NCBI GenBank assembly: GCA_050249455.1 | Contig: JBFWQM010000167.1 | Coordinates: forward strand, 1-12,501 | Direction: 5' to 3' | Source: JBFWQM01 sp050249455 | GTDB lineage: Bacteria > Pseudomonadota > Alphaproteobacteria > MPNO01 > VGEU01 | Length of the DNA: 12,501 nt | Shown here: piece by piece, positions 6,855-12,501 of the stretch | Layout of the letters: each line of letters opens with the position of its first letter | How positions within the stretch are numbered: the stretch's first letter is position 1 | Notes under the pieces: model-generated | What the model was told of the DNA's origin: nothing | The model's database searches: none | Seen by the model: only the letters and a program-made list of their open reading frames with translations | Program-made: the position numbers and the translations under genes

Positions 6855-7373
6855 CTACTGGATCCTTCCGTCGCGTCCGGCATAAGCCGCCTGACGCGGG
6901 CTGAGCAGGCGCAGGAAATAGAGCGCCGAGCTGCCGAAGCCGTAGACGAGGAAGATCGAGATCCACCATTTCGGCAGCGGCCGGACCTTCATCAGGTAGA
7001 CGTCGTCGACGATCTGGCGCACGGTCTCGTCGAGGCAGATCCAGGTCGCCAGCGCGCAGGTCAGGAAGCCGACCAGGTAGATCATCCACGTCCACACGCG
7101 GGCGGGCCCTGGCGACAGGCGCTCGACGATCAGCGTGACCGCGACGTGGCCCTTCTCCTTCGTGACGTAGGGCAGCATCGTGAACGCCCCGATGCACAGC
7201 CCGTAGGACACAGCCTCGTCCGCCCACCACTGCGGCGCGTTGAAGAAATAGCGCGCCACCACCTCGAAGCAGTAGGAGAACAGGACGATGCCCAGGCACA
7301 CCCGGCTGAGCTGGAACGTCGCCATGGTCACGGCGTCGTGCAGCCCAGCCAGGTTGTCGAGCAGCTTTGCCAT
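6855..7373 (-). CDS. dctQ: TRAP transporter small permease subunit, DctQ family
   Basis: This 172-aa membrane protein has the four helices expected of DctQ: about 20-42, 56-70, 92-114 and 136-155. The pattern V-A-R-Y-F-F-N-A-P-Q-W-W-A-D-E (39-53), with the Trp and the acidic D-E, is typical of the region just before helix 2. The K-E-K-G-H-V-A-V segment after helix 2 is also typical. It pairs with DctM to form the translocon that receives substrate from DctP. It starts 36 bases after the dctP stop and ends directly against the dctM ATG. No convincing Shine-Dalgarno precedes the ATG at 7371-7373, so translation may depend on coupling to dctP; an ATG 16 codons later also lacks one. The most N-terminal residues are therefore less certain than the rest. 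Confidence 0.92.
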   Translation of the reverse strand: MAKLLDNLAGLHDAVTMATFQLSRVCLGIVLFSYCFEVVARYFFNAPQWWADEAVSYGLCIGAFTMLPYVTKEKGHVAVTLIVERLSPGPARVWTWMIYLVGFLTCALATWICLDETVRQIVDDVYLMKVRPLPKWWISIFLVYGFGSSALYFLRLLSPRQAAYAGRDGRIQ

Positions 7374-7409
7374 CGCCGACGGCCCGGTTCGATGCCTGAC
7401 GGCGCTAGG

Positions 7410-8399
7410 TCACTGGGTCAAGCCGGCCTTGATCGCCAGCTGGCGCAGCTCCTTGGAGCCGTCGCCGCAGCACTGGTCGGCCACTTCCCACAGGCTGTCC
7501 GCCCACACCTTGTTGACCAGGTCGATCTTGTCCTTGGGCAGCATGACGTCCTTGACGCCGAGCTTGTGCAGCTCGTCGTCTTCCTGCTTCTGGATCTCGT
7601 CGCCCTTCGCCGGCCAGTCCTTCTCGAGCTTGTAGCCGAGGTCGAGCAGCGTCTTCTGGACGTCCGCCGGCAGCTTCTTCCACTTGTCGAGGTTGACCAT
7701 GACGATCTCGGTCGACACACCGAAGGTCGGCCGCACGCGGTACTTGGCGACTTCGTAGTGCTTCATGCTGAGCATGCCGGCGGCCGGCCACGCGGCGCCG
7801 TCGATCACGCCCTTCTCCAGGGAGGTGTAGATCTGCCCGCCCGGCAGGACGACCGGCGCGCCGCCGAGCGCCTTGATGACGCCATGGTAGCTCTGGGTGC
7901 CGCGGATCTTGCGGCCCTGCCAGTCGTTCTGCGGCGTCAGCGGCTCCTTGAGGAAGATGTGGTAGCCATGATTGCTCGCCGAGATCATGGAGATCATCTT
8001 CAGGTTGTTGTGGCGCTGATAATATTCGTCCACGAATTTCCAGACGCCCGAATCGCGCCGCTTGTCGACGTCGTGGCCGATCGCGTCGACGACGAGCGCG
8101 ATGCCTTTGGAACCCGCATGGTAGACGCCGTGCGTGTACAGCATGTCGAACACGCCCGACTTGGCGGGCTGGAGCTGCTCGAACGGCGGCACGACCTCCT
8201 CGCCGAAGATGGTGATCTCGATCTTCGGGTTCGGGTTGGCGTTGACCACTTTCTGGAAGTAGTCGATCGGCGCATAGGTCGGCCAGTTGTTCTTGTTCCA
8301 GCTCGACAAAAGCCGCAGCTTGGTCTGCGCCTCGGCATGCGCCAGCGGCAGGCCGGCGCAAACCGCCAGAGTCAGCGTCGCGGCGAGAAATCGCTTCAT
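7410..8399 (-). CDS. dctP: TRAP transporter substrate-binding protein, DctP family
   Basis: This 329-aa periplasmic receptor binds the ligand for the DctQM translocon encoded downstream. The ATG at 8397-8399 follows AGGGAG at 11 bases and opens a signal peptide: M-K-R-F, a Leu/Ala core, then P-L-A-H-A-E-A. The frame is open further upstream, but the signal peptide and ribosome site decide the start. Family features are WNKNNWPTYAPIDYFQ near the N-terminus of the mature domain, the WQGRKIRG motif (160-167) and YTSLEKGVIDGAAWPAAG (191-208). The Arg of K-I-R (R166) is at the position that in characterised TRAP receptors grips the ligand carboxylate, so an organic acid is the likely ligand. It is first in a minus-strand dctP-dctQ-dctM-amidohydrolase cluster and divergent from the citryl-CoA lyase gene, with a dyad in the shared upstream region. 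Confidence 0.93.
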   Translation of the reverse strand: MKRFLAATLTLAVCAGLPLAHAEAQTKLRLLSSWNKNNWPTYAPIDYFQKVVNANPNPKIEITIFGEEVVPPFEQLQPAKSGVFDMLYTHGVYHAGSKGIALVVDAIGHDVDKRRDSGVWKFVDEYYQRHNNLKMISMISASNHGYHIFLKEPLTPQNDWQGRKIRGTQSYHGVIKALGGAPVVLPGGQIYTSLEKGVIDGAAWPAAGMLSMKHYEVAKYRVRPTFGVSTEIVMVNLDKWKKLPADVQKTLLDLGYKLEKDWPAKGDEIQKQEDDELHKLGVKDVMLPKDKIDLVNKVWADSLWEVADQCCGDGSKELRQLAIKAGLTQ

Positions 8400-8424
8400 G
8401 GCTGGGGGGCTCCCTGTCCCGATC

Positions 8425-8452
8425 GTTGTAGTGCGTTCTTGAGGACGCATTA
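8425..8452. promoter_or_regulatory. 24-bp dyad next to a possible dctP -10, candidate shared operator
   Basis: An imperfect 24-bp dyad spans 8429-8452. Its core TGCGTTC (8432-8438) pairs with GGACGCA (8443-8449) around TTGA with one G-T mismatch pair, and the outer TA/TA bases also match, giving 18 of 24 symmetric positions. On the minus strand TACAAC (8430-8425) is a plausible -10 for dctP, so the dyad would cover the spacer and -35. On the plus strand TAAAAC (8451-8456) could serve the divergent lyase gene, but with poor spacing. The dyad is clear; the promoters are weak guesses. Confidence 0.45.
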
Positions 8453-8568
8453 AAACAATGTTCCGCGGCGCCCTCAACCGTTCGTTTGCTATCTGTGCCG
8501 AGCGGGTCGCTTGCGGCGGCCGGGCTGCGCCGATATCGTCGCCCGAGAAATCAATCCCAGGGGGAGCC

Positions 8569-9330
8569 ATGGCCAAAGTCGTCACCAAGGTCGGAACGCC
8601 GACCTCGCGCACCGACGTCATCAAGATGCGCGGCAAGGACACGCTGACCGAGATCGTCGGCAAGAAGACGTTCGCCGAGACCTTCTACTTCATCGTCACC
8701 GGAAGGGAGCCGACGCCGACCCAGCTCAAGGTGTTCGACGCCTGCCTCATCATCCTGATGGATCACGGCATCACGCCCAACGCCCTGGTCGCGCGGATGG
8801 TCGAGGAGGCCTGCCCCGAGGACGCCCAGATCCCGATCGCCGCCGGCCTCCTGATGGTCGGCAACAAGTACGCCGGGACCATGGTCGGCGCCGCGGTGAT
8901 GCTGGCCGAAGGCATCAAGGCGCCCGACCAGCGCGCCTGGGCCGCCGACTACGTCGCCAAGGCGCGCGCGGCCAAGCGCCGCATCGCCGGCTTCGGCCAC
9001 CCCTACTACACCCCCGACGACCCGCGCGCGGCGCGGCTGTTCGAGATCGCCGAGGAAGCCGGGGTGAAGGGCGACTACATCCGGCTGATCAAGATGGTCA
9101 GCGAGGAGATCGACAAGCAGGGCAAGCACCTGACCCTGAACGTCACCGCCGCGATGGGCGCGCTGCTGTCGGAGATCGGATTCCCGGTCCAGGTGATGCG
9201 CGCCGTCTCGGTGATCGGCCGCGCCGCCGGCCTGGTCGCCCACATCCTGGAGGAGAAGCAGACCGGCAACGCGGTCGCCAACTCCGTCATCGACCACGTC
9301 AACAACATCGAGTACGAGGACCCGGCGTAG
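8569..9330 (+). CDS. Citryl-CoA lyase / citrate-synthase-like protein (short, stand-alone)
   Basis: This 253-aa protein has the citrate-synthase catalytic fold in the short form usually named citryl-CoA lyase. The fold makes or cleaves a C-C bond next to an acyl-CoA. The ATG at 8569 follows GGGGGAG closely; an in-frame ATG at 8458 has no ribosome site and adds unrelated residues. Visible landmarks are DVIKMRGKDTLTEIVGKKTF (16-35), FDACLIILMDHGITPNALVAR (56-76) with H66 at the first citrate-synthase His, and GFGHPYYTPDDPRA (141-154) with H144 at the second His. The third catalytic residue (an Asp in citrate synthase) is not obvious; AHILEEK (224-230) is at about the right place and offers E228. 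Full citrate synthases are about 370-430 aa, so this is the short subfamily. It is divergent from dctP and convergent with the hydrolase gene. The true substrate may be another hydroxyacyl-CoA. Confidence 0.82.
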   Translation: MAKVVTKVGTPTSRTDVIKMRGKDTLTEIVGKKTFAETFYFIVTGREPTPTQLKVFDACLIILMDHGITPNALVARMVEEACPEDAQIPIAAGLLMVGNKYAGTMVGAAVMLAEGIKAPDQRAWAADYVAKARAAKRRIAGFGHPYYTPDDPRAARLFEIAEEAGVKGDYIRLIKMVSEEIDKQGKHLTLNVTAAMGALLSEIGFPVQVMRAVSVIGRAAGLVAHILEEKQTGNAVANSVIDHVNNIEYEDPA

Positions 9331-9352
9331 CCGACCCGGACCAGCGACCGGA

Positions 9353-9385
9353 CCAAGGCCGGAACCCGGCGCGGCCCGGCCTTGG
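9353..9385. terminator. Bidirectional terminator-like hairpin between convergent genes
   Basis: CCAAGGCCGG (9353-9362) and CCGGCCTTGG (9376-9385) are exact reverse complements over 10 bases with a 13-base GC-rich loop. It starts 22 bases after the lyase stop and ends 9 bases from the opposing hydrolase stop. No T-run follows. The setting matches the hairpin at 1796-1826. Confidence 0.55.
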
Positions 9386-9394
9386 CGTCGCGTC

Positions 9395-10315
9395 CTACCG
9401 TTTAATGAAGGCGACCAGCTTCGGGATCACCTGGGCTGGCGCTTCCTCCATCAGCCAATGGCCCGCCCCCGCGACGACCACGCCCTCGACGTTGTCGGCG
9501 GTCATCCGCGCCTGCTTGATAAGGAACTCACCCGACGCCTTCTCCCCGGTAAGCACCAGCATGGGCATGGTCAGCCGGGTTTTTGCGAACTGCGCGAAAT
9601 CGGCCGCGTCCTGCTCGAACGCCCGGAAATATTCGAAACCCGCGCGCATGCCACCGGGCTGGGCATAGGCCGCGGCATAAAACCGGCGGTCCGCCTCGGG
9701 GATCGATCGCGTGCGGTCGGCGGCAAAATCGTTCCAGAAGTGCTCGAAATAGATCCGCTCGCGCCCGGCGACGAGCTGCAGCGGGACTTCGCCGTAGAAA
9801 TGGAAGTGCCATAGGTCGCGCAACAGCCACACCGTCTGCCAGTCGCCGACCCCAGGCAGGAACGCGTCCATCAGCACGACCCGGTCGACCTCGGCAGGAT
9901 ATTGCGCGGCATAGGCATAGGCCACCATCAGGCCGATGTCGTGGCCGACGACCGTGACCCGGCGATGGCCGAGCGCAACCGCCAGTGCGTGGATGTCCTG
10001 CGCCAGGGTCTTCTTGTCGTAGCCCCGTTCCGGCTTCGCCGAATCCCCGGCGCCGCGCAGGTCCGGCGCGATCACGGTTCGGGTCGGCGCCAGCTCAGCG
10101 ATCAAGGGCCGCCACATATGGCTGGTCTCGGCGTAGCCGTGGAGCAGGATGACCGGTTCACCCTGCCCCGCAGCAAGATAGTGCAGCCTGATGCCGCCGA
10201 CCTCGGCGTAACGACTGTCGATGGCGGGCTGCTGCGCCGCGGCCGCGACGGCAAGCGCCGCCGCGGCGATGCATCCGCTGAACGCAGCCAGCAGCGCACG
10301 CCCGACCATTCCCAT
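9395..10315 (-). CDS. Exported alpha/beta-hydrolase, epoxide-hydrolase/dehalogenase-like (Asp nucleophile)
   Basis: This 306-aa protein starts with a hydrophobic Ala-rich signal segment (residues 5-28, ending before Q-Q-P), so it should act in the periplasm. A Cys at 15 sits in a poor lipobox and the hydrophobic run continues past it, so a lipoprotein is less likely. The ATG at 10313-10315 follows GGAGAG by a few bases; an earlier in-frame ATG lacks this. The catalytic core shows HGYAETSHMW (59-68, oxyanion region), APDLRGAGDS (83-92) and the nucleophile elbow VGHDIG (123-128). D126 is the nucleophile, as in epoxide hydrolases and haloacid or haloalkane dehalogenases rather than Ser esterases. 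H286 in GAGHW is the general base. The usual acid after strand 7 is absent (G-E-K-A-S-G), so D150 in LMDAFLPG may supply it. The substrate is unknown. It lies 94 bases after the GST stop on the same strand, across a hairpin. Confidence 0.85.
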   Translation of the reverse strand: MGMVGRALLAAFSGCIAAAALAVAAAAQQPAIDSRYAEVGGIRLHYLAAGQGEPVILLHGYAETSHMWRPLIAELAPTRTVIAPDLRGAGDSAKPERGYDKKTLAQDIHALAVALGHRRVTVVGHDIGLMVAYAYAAQYPAEVDRVVLMDAFLPGVGDWQTVWLLRDLWHFHFYGEVPLQLVAGRERIYFEHFWNDFAADRTRSIPEADRRFYAAAYAQPGGMRAGFEYFRAFEQDAADFAQFAKTRLTMPMLVLTGEKASGEFLIKQARMTADNVEGVVVAGAGHWLMEEAPAQVIPKLVAFIKR

Positions 10316-10370
10316 CGAACTCTCCACGCAATGACGTCGAACCCGACCGACCGGCACTCCGCCCCGGATG

Positions 10371-10395
10371 CCGGGCGCGCGAGCGCGCCGCCCGG
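10371..10395 (-). terminator. GC-rich hairpin after the GST gene
   Basis: CCGGGCGCGC (10371-10380) folds onto CGCGCCGCCCGG (10384-10395) with seven outer pairs, a bulge and three inner pairs. It begins about 15 bases beyond the GST stop on the minus strand and lies before the hydrolase gene. It lacks a T-run, so it could attenuate or only partly terminate. Confidence 0.35.
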
Positions 10396-10409
10396 CCAGG
10401 CCCGCCCGG

Positions 10410-11015
10410 TTACTTCAGAAGACCTTCGGCCTTCATCGCCTCCTGCACCTTGGGGCGGGCGGCGATGCGCGCGTGATAGGCCTTGAGCGCCGGCTGGTTG
10501 ATCTCCACGCCGACCCGGCCGCCCCAGTTCATCATCGTGAACAGGTAGGCGTCGGGCAGCGTGAACGACGAACCCATCAGGTAGTCGCGGCCCGACAGCT
10601 CCGCGGCCAGCCAGCCGAAGCGCTGGCCGAGCTTCTCCTTCAGGAGGGTCTTCATCGCGTCGGGCGTCGCCGGGCTGAACAGCGGCGCGAAGGTCTTGTG
10701 CACCTCGGTGGCGAGGAAGTTGAGCCACTCCTGCAGCCGGTAGCGCGCCATCGTGCCGTTGGCCGGCGCGAGGCCGGACTGCGGCGCCTGGTCGGCGAGG
10801 TACTGGACGATCGCCGGCCCCTCGCTCAGCCGCGACCCATCGTCGAGCTCCAGCAGCGGCACGTAGCCCTTGGCGTTGACGTCGTTGTAGTCGCTGCCGT
10901 CCTCGACCTTCTTGGCCCGCAGATCGACACGGACCAGCGTGACGGGGATCCCCGCCTCCCGTGCCACGATGTGCGGCGACAGCGAGCAGGCGCCCGGCGA
11001 GTAGTATAGCTTCAT
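10410..11015 (-). CDS. gst: Beta-class glutathione S-transferase
   Basis: This 201-aa cytosolic enzyme conjugates or exchanges glutathione on electrophilic compounds, or acts in thiol-redox roles. The N-terminal thioredoxin-fold domain (about 1-78) opens MKLYYSPGACSLSPH with C10, the diagnostic cysteine of bacterial beta-class GSTs. It continues with G-Y-V-P-L-L (50-55, cis-Pro at 53) and L-S-E-G-P-A-I (63-69), which contact glutathione. The helical C-terminal domain (about 84-201) carries H106 in TEVHKTFAPLF, also conserved in the class, and the SFTLPDAYLF capping motif with its conserved Asp. Length is normal (about 200 aa). The ATG at 11013-11015 is read from GAGGAGG (11021-11027), which overlaps the stop of the upstream hydroxylase gene, so the two are likely co-transcribed and coupled. 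Its role here may be handling an electrophilic intermediate, but GSTs are often general-purpose. Confidence 0.93.
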   Translation of the reverse strand: MKLYYSPGACSLSPHIVAREAGIPVTLVRVDLRAKKVEDGSDYNDVNAKGYVPLLELDDGSRLSEGPAIVQYLADQAPQSGLAPANGTMARYRLQEWLNFLATEVHKTFAPLFSPATPDAMKTLLKEKLGQRFGWLAAELSGRDYLMGSSFTLPDAYLFTMMNWGGRVGVEINQPALKAYHARIAARPKVQEAMKAEGLLK

Positions 11016-11020
11016 CGCGG

Positions 11021-11028
11021 CCTCCTCA
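11021..11028 (-). promoter_or_regulatory. GST ribosome-binding site overlapping the hydroxylase stop codon
   Basis: On the minus strand the hydroxylase stop TGA (11028-11026) runs straight into GGAGG. The Shine-Dalgarno GAGGAGG (11027-11021) therefore shares bases with the stop, and the GST ATG follows 5 bases later. A ribosome ending the upstream frame would sit on the GST initiation site, which supports translational coupling. Confidence 0.7.
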
Positions 11029-12501
11029 GTGCTTCTTCGCGGCTTCGAGCGCCGCCCAGATGCGCGCGGGCGTCGCCGGGGTGTCGAGATGCGTCACGCC
11101 GCGGGTGGACAGGGCGTCGAGGATCGCCGCCATCGTCGCCGGCAGCGAGCCGGCGACGCCGCCCTCGCCGCAGCCCTTGATGCCGAGCGGGTTGGTGGTC
11201 GCCGGCACCGGGTGGGTCGAGAACGCGATGGAGGACAGGTTGTCGGCGCGCGGCATGCTGTAGTCCATGTAGGAACCGGTCAGGAGCTGGCCGTCCTCGT
11301 CATAGACGGTGCCCTCCATCAGCGCGACTCCCGCTCCTTGCGCGATGCCGCCGTGGACCTGGCCCTCGACGATCATCGGGTTGAGCATGTTGCCGAAGTC
11401 GTCGACCACGGTGTAGCGCTGCATGTCGACGACGCCGGTCTCGGGATCGACCTCGACTTCGCAGATGTGGCAGCCGTTGGGGTAGGTCGACGGGTCGGTG
11501 TCGTGCGCCAGCGCGGCGTCGAGCTTGCTCGGCGCCCCCTCCGGCACCGACATCGTGCGCACGCGCTGGGCGAGCTCCAGGATGCCGATGGCGCGGTCGG
11601 TGCCGGCGACCTTGAAGCTGCCGCGGTCGAACTCGATGTCCTCCGCCGCCGCCTCCAGCACGAGGCCGGCAAGCGTCCGGCCGTTCTCGATCACCTTCTT
11701 CGAGGCGGCGATGAGGGCCCCGCCGGAATGGATCGCCGACTTCGAGCCGCCCGAGCCGCCGCCGACGATCATCTCGTCGGAGTCGTCCTGGCGCACCCGG
11801 ATCTTGTCGAACGGGATCGCGAGCTGCGAGACCACGACCTGGGCGAACGAGGTGGCGTGGCCCATGCCGAAGTCCTTCGAGCCGGTGAACACGGTCACCG
11901 TGCCGTCCTCCTCGAAGCGGATGTCGCCGAGCTCCTTGCCCGGCGGAGCGGTCAGCTCCAGGTAGCAGCCGACGCCGATGCCGCGCAGCCGGCCGCGCGC
12001 CTCCGACTCCTTGCGGCGGGCGGCGAACCCGGCCCAGTCGGCCTTCTGCACCGCCTCGTCGAGGATGGCGACGAAGTCGCCCGAGTCGTAGGTGATGTCG
12101 ATCGGCGTCTTGTACGGCATCTGGTCGGCGCGGATCAGGTTGCGCCGGCGCAGCGCGACGCGGTCGATCCCCATCTCCAGCGCCGCCTGGTCCATCAGGC
12201 GCTCCATGATGTACTTCGACTCCGGCCGCCCGGCGCCGCGATACGGCCCGGTCGGCACGGTGTTGGTCATCACGCACTTGATCGAGACCGAGATCGCCGG
12301 CGTCTGGTAGACGCTGATCAGGTTGCGGCTCATCACGTTGGTCGCCGGCGCCGGGCCCATCGCGGTCAGGTAGGCGCCCATGTCGCCGTAGCCGGTGACC
12401 CGCAGGCCGACGATGTCGCCGTCCTTGCTCAGCGCGAGCTCGGCATCGACGATGCTGGCGCGGCCGTGGTGGTCGGACAGGAAGCTCTCCTGCCGGTCGG
12501 C
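11026..12501 (-). CDS. Molybdopterin-binding hydroxylase large subunit (xanthine dehydrogenase/CoxL-like), C-terminal part
   Basis: The window holds the last 491 residues; the frame is open to the right edge, so the N-terminal third (about 280-300 aa if the usual 770-790) is missing. An internal ATG at 12379-12381 is not the start, since 40 coherent in-frame residues precede it. The protein carries the Mo-MCD cofactor and works with FAD and 2Fe-2S subunits, not in the window, to hydroxylate an aldehyde, purine, heteroaromatic or acyl-CoA substrate with water. Landmarks are GPYRGAGRPE (visible residues 85-94), GGGSGGSKSA in the cofactor region and the catalytic Glu in IKGCGEGGVAGSLPA (codon 11164-11166). 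It lacks the C-S-F-R loop of true CO dehydrogenase. The usual Gln of the G-Q-G cofactor loop is Met here (FGMGHATSFAQ, codon 11863-11865). It is coupled to the downstream GST. Family certain, substrate unknown. Confidence 0.92.
   Translation of the reverse strand, partial: ADRQESFLSDHHGRASIVDAELALSKDGDIVGLRVTGYGDMGAYLTAMGPAPATNVMSRNLISVYQTPAISVSIKCVMTNTVPTGPYRGAGRPESKYIMERLMDQAALEMGIDRVALRRRNLIRADQMPYKTPIDITYDSGDFVAILDEAVQKADWAGFAARRKESEARGRLRGIGVGCYLELTAPPGKELGDIRFEEDGTVTVFTGSKDFGMGHATSFAQVVVSQLAIPFDKIRVRQDDSDEMIVGGGSGGSKSAIHSGGALIAASKKVIENGRTLAGLVLEAAAEDIEFDRGSFKVAGTDRAIGILELAQRVRTMSVPEGAPSKLDAALAHDTDPSTYPNGCHICEVEVDPETGVVDMQRYTVVDDFGNMLNPMIVEGQVHGGIAQGAGVALMEGTVYDEDGQLLTGSYMDYSMPRADNLSSIAFSTHPVPATTNPLGIKGCGEGGVAGSLPATMAAILDALSTRGVTHLDTPATPARIWAALEAAKKH

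Noticed and set aside
7146..8453. Long plus-strand frame opposite dctQ and dctP
   Set aside because: Antisense shadow with no recognisable domain or ribosome site; both minus-strand genes are firmly identified.
8458..8568. Upstream in-frame start for the citryl-CoA lyase gene
   Set aside because: No ribosome site; the added residues do not resemble the family, and GGGGGAG immediately precedes the ATG at 8569.
11026..12501. Annotation as aerobic CO dehydrogenase large subunit (CoxL)
   Set aside because: The loop that holds the Cu-binding Cys in true CoxL (C-S-F-R) is replaced by GPYRGAGR, so CO oxidation is not supported.
1..12501. CRISPR array, tandem repeats, IS ends or tRNA genes
   Set aside because: Read through on both strands; no spaced direct repeats, transposase-like frames, terminal inverted repeats or tRNA-like cloverleafs were recognised.

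Overview
The window is high-GC DNA, densely coded, with strong GC bias at third codon positions. TctC/TctA and TRAP uptake systems, UbiD-family and amidohydrolase-family enzymes, a stand-alone citryl-CoA lyase and a CoxL-like molybdenum hydroxylase together suggest a metabolically versatile alphaproteobacterium (Rhizobiales/Rhodospirillales type). This assignment rests on gene content and protein style, not on a marker gene. I see no rRNA, tRNA, CRISPR array, insertion sequence, phage gene or dedicated transcription regulator.

Layout. (1) A UbiD-family decarboxylase runs off the left edge on the minus strand (1-562). It is divergent from a periplasmic TctC/Bug binding protein (759-1781, plus). 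The 196-bp gap between them holds a good minus-strand promoter overlapped by a perfect 7+7 inverted repeat. (2) tctC converges on a 701-aa protein that fuses TctA to a TctB-like C-terminus (1834-3939, minus); a perfect 11-bp stem lies between the two stops. (3) After a 309-bp gap with a candidate promoter and a 14-bp palindrome comes a minus-strand cluster transcribed dctP (8399-7410), dctQ (7373-6855), dctM (6854-5541), then an Amidohydro_2 enzyme (5490-4249). The dctQ stop abuts the dctM start. (4) dctP is divergent from a citryl-CoA lyase/citrate-synthase-like gene (8569-9330, plus), with an imperfect 24-bp dyad between them. (5) That gene converges, across a perfect 10-bp stem, on an exported Asp-nucleophile alpha/beta hydrolase (10315-9395, minus). 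Upstream of the hydrolase lie a beta-class glutathione transferase (11015-10410) and the C-terminal part of a molybdopterin-binding hydroxylase large subunit (from the right edge to 11026).

Working together (inference). Two secondary uptake systems of families that mostly import carboxylates sit beside a prFMN-type decarboxylase, a decarboxylase-like amidohydrolase, a CoA-thioester lyase, a molybdenum hydroxylase, a GST and an alpha/beta hydrolase. This reads as a scavenging and catabolic locus for aromatic, heteroaromatic or polycarboxylic acids: import, hydroxylation or decarboxylation, then C-C cleavage. The substrate cannot be read from the sequence. No single gene belongs to an unknown family; the novelty, if any, lies in the combination, the TctA-TctB fusion, the altered hydroxylase active-site loop and the intergenic operator-like sites.
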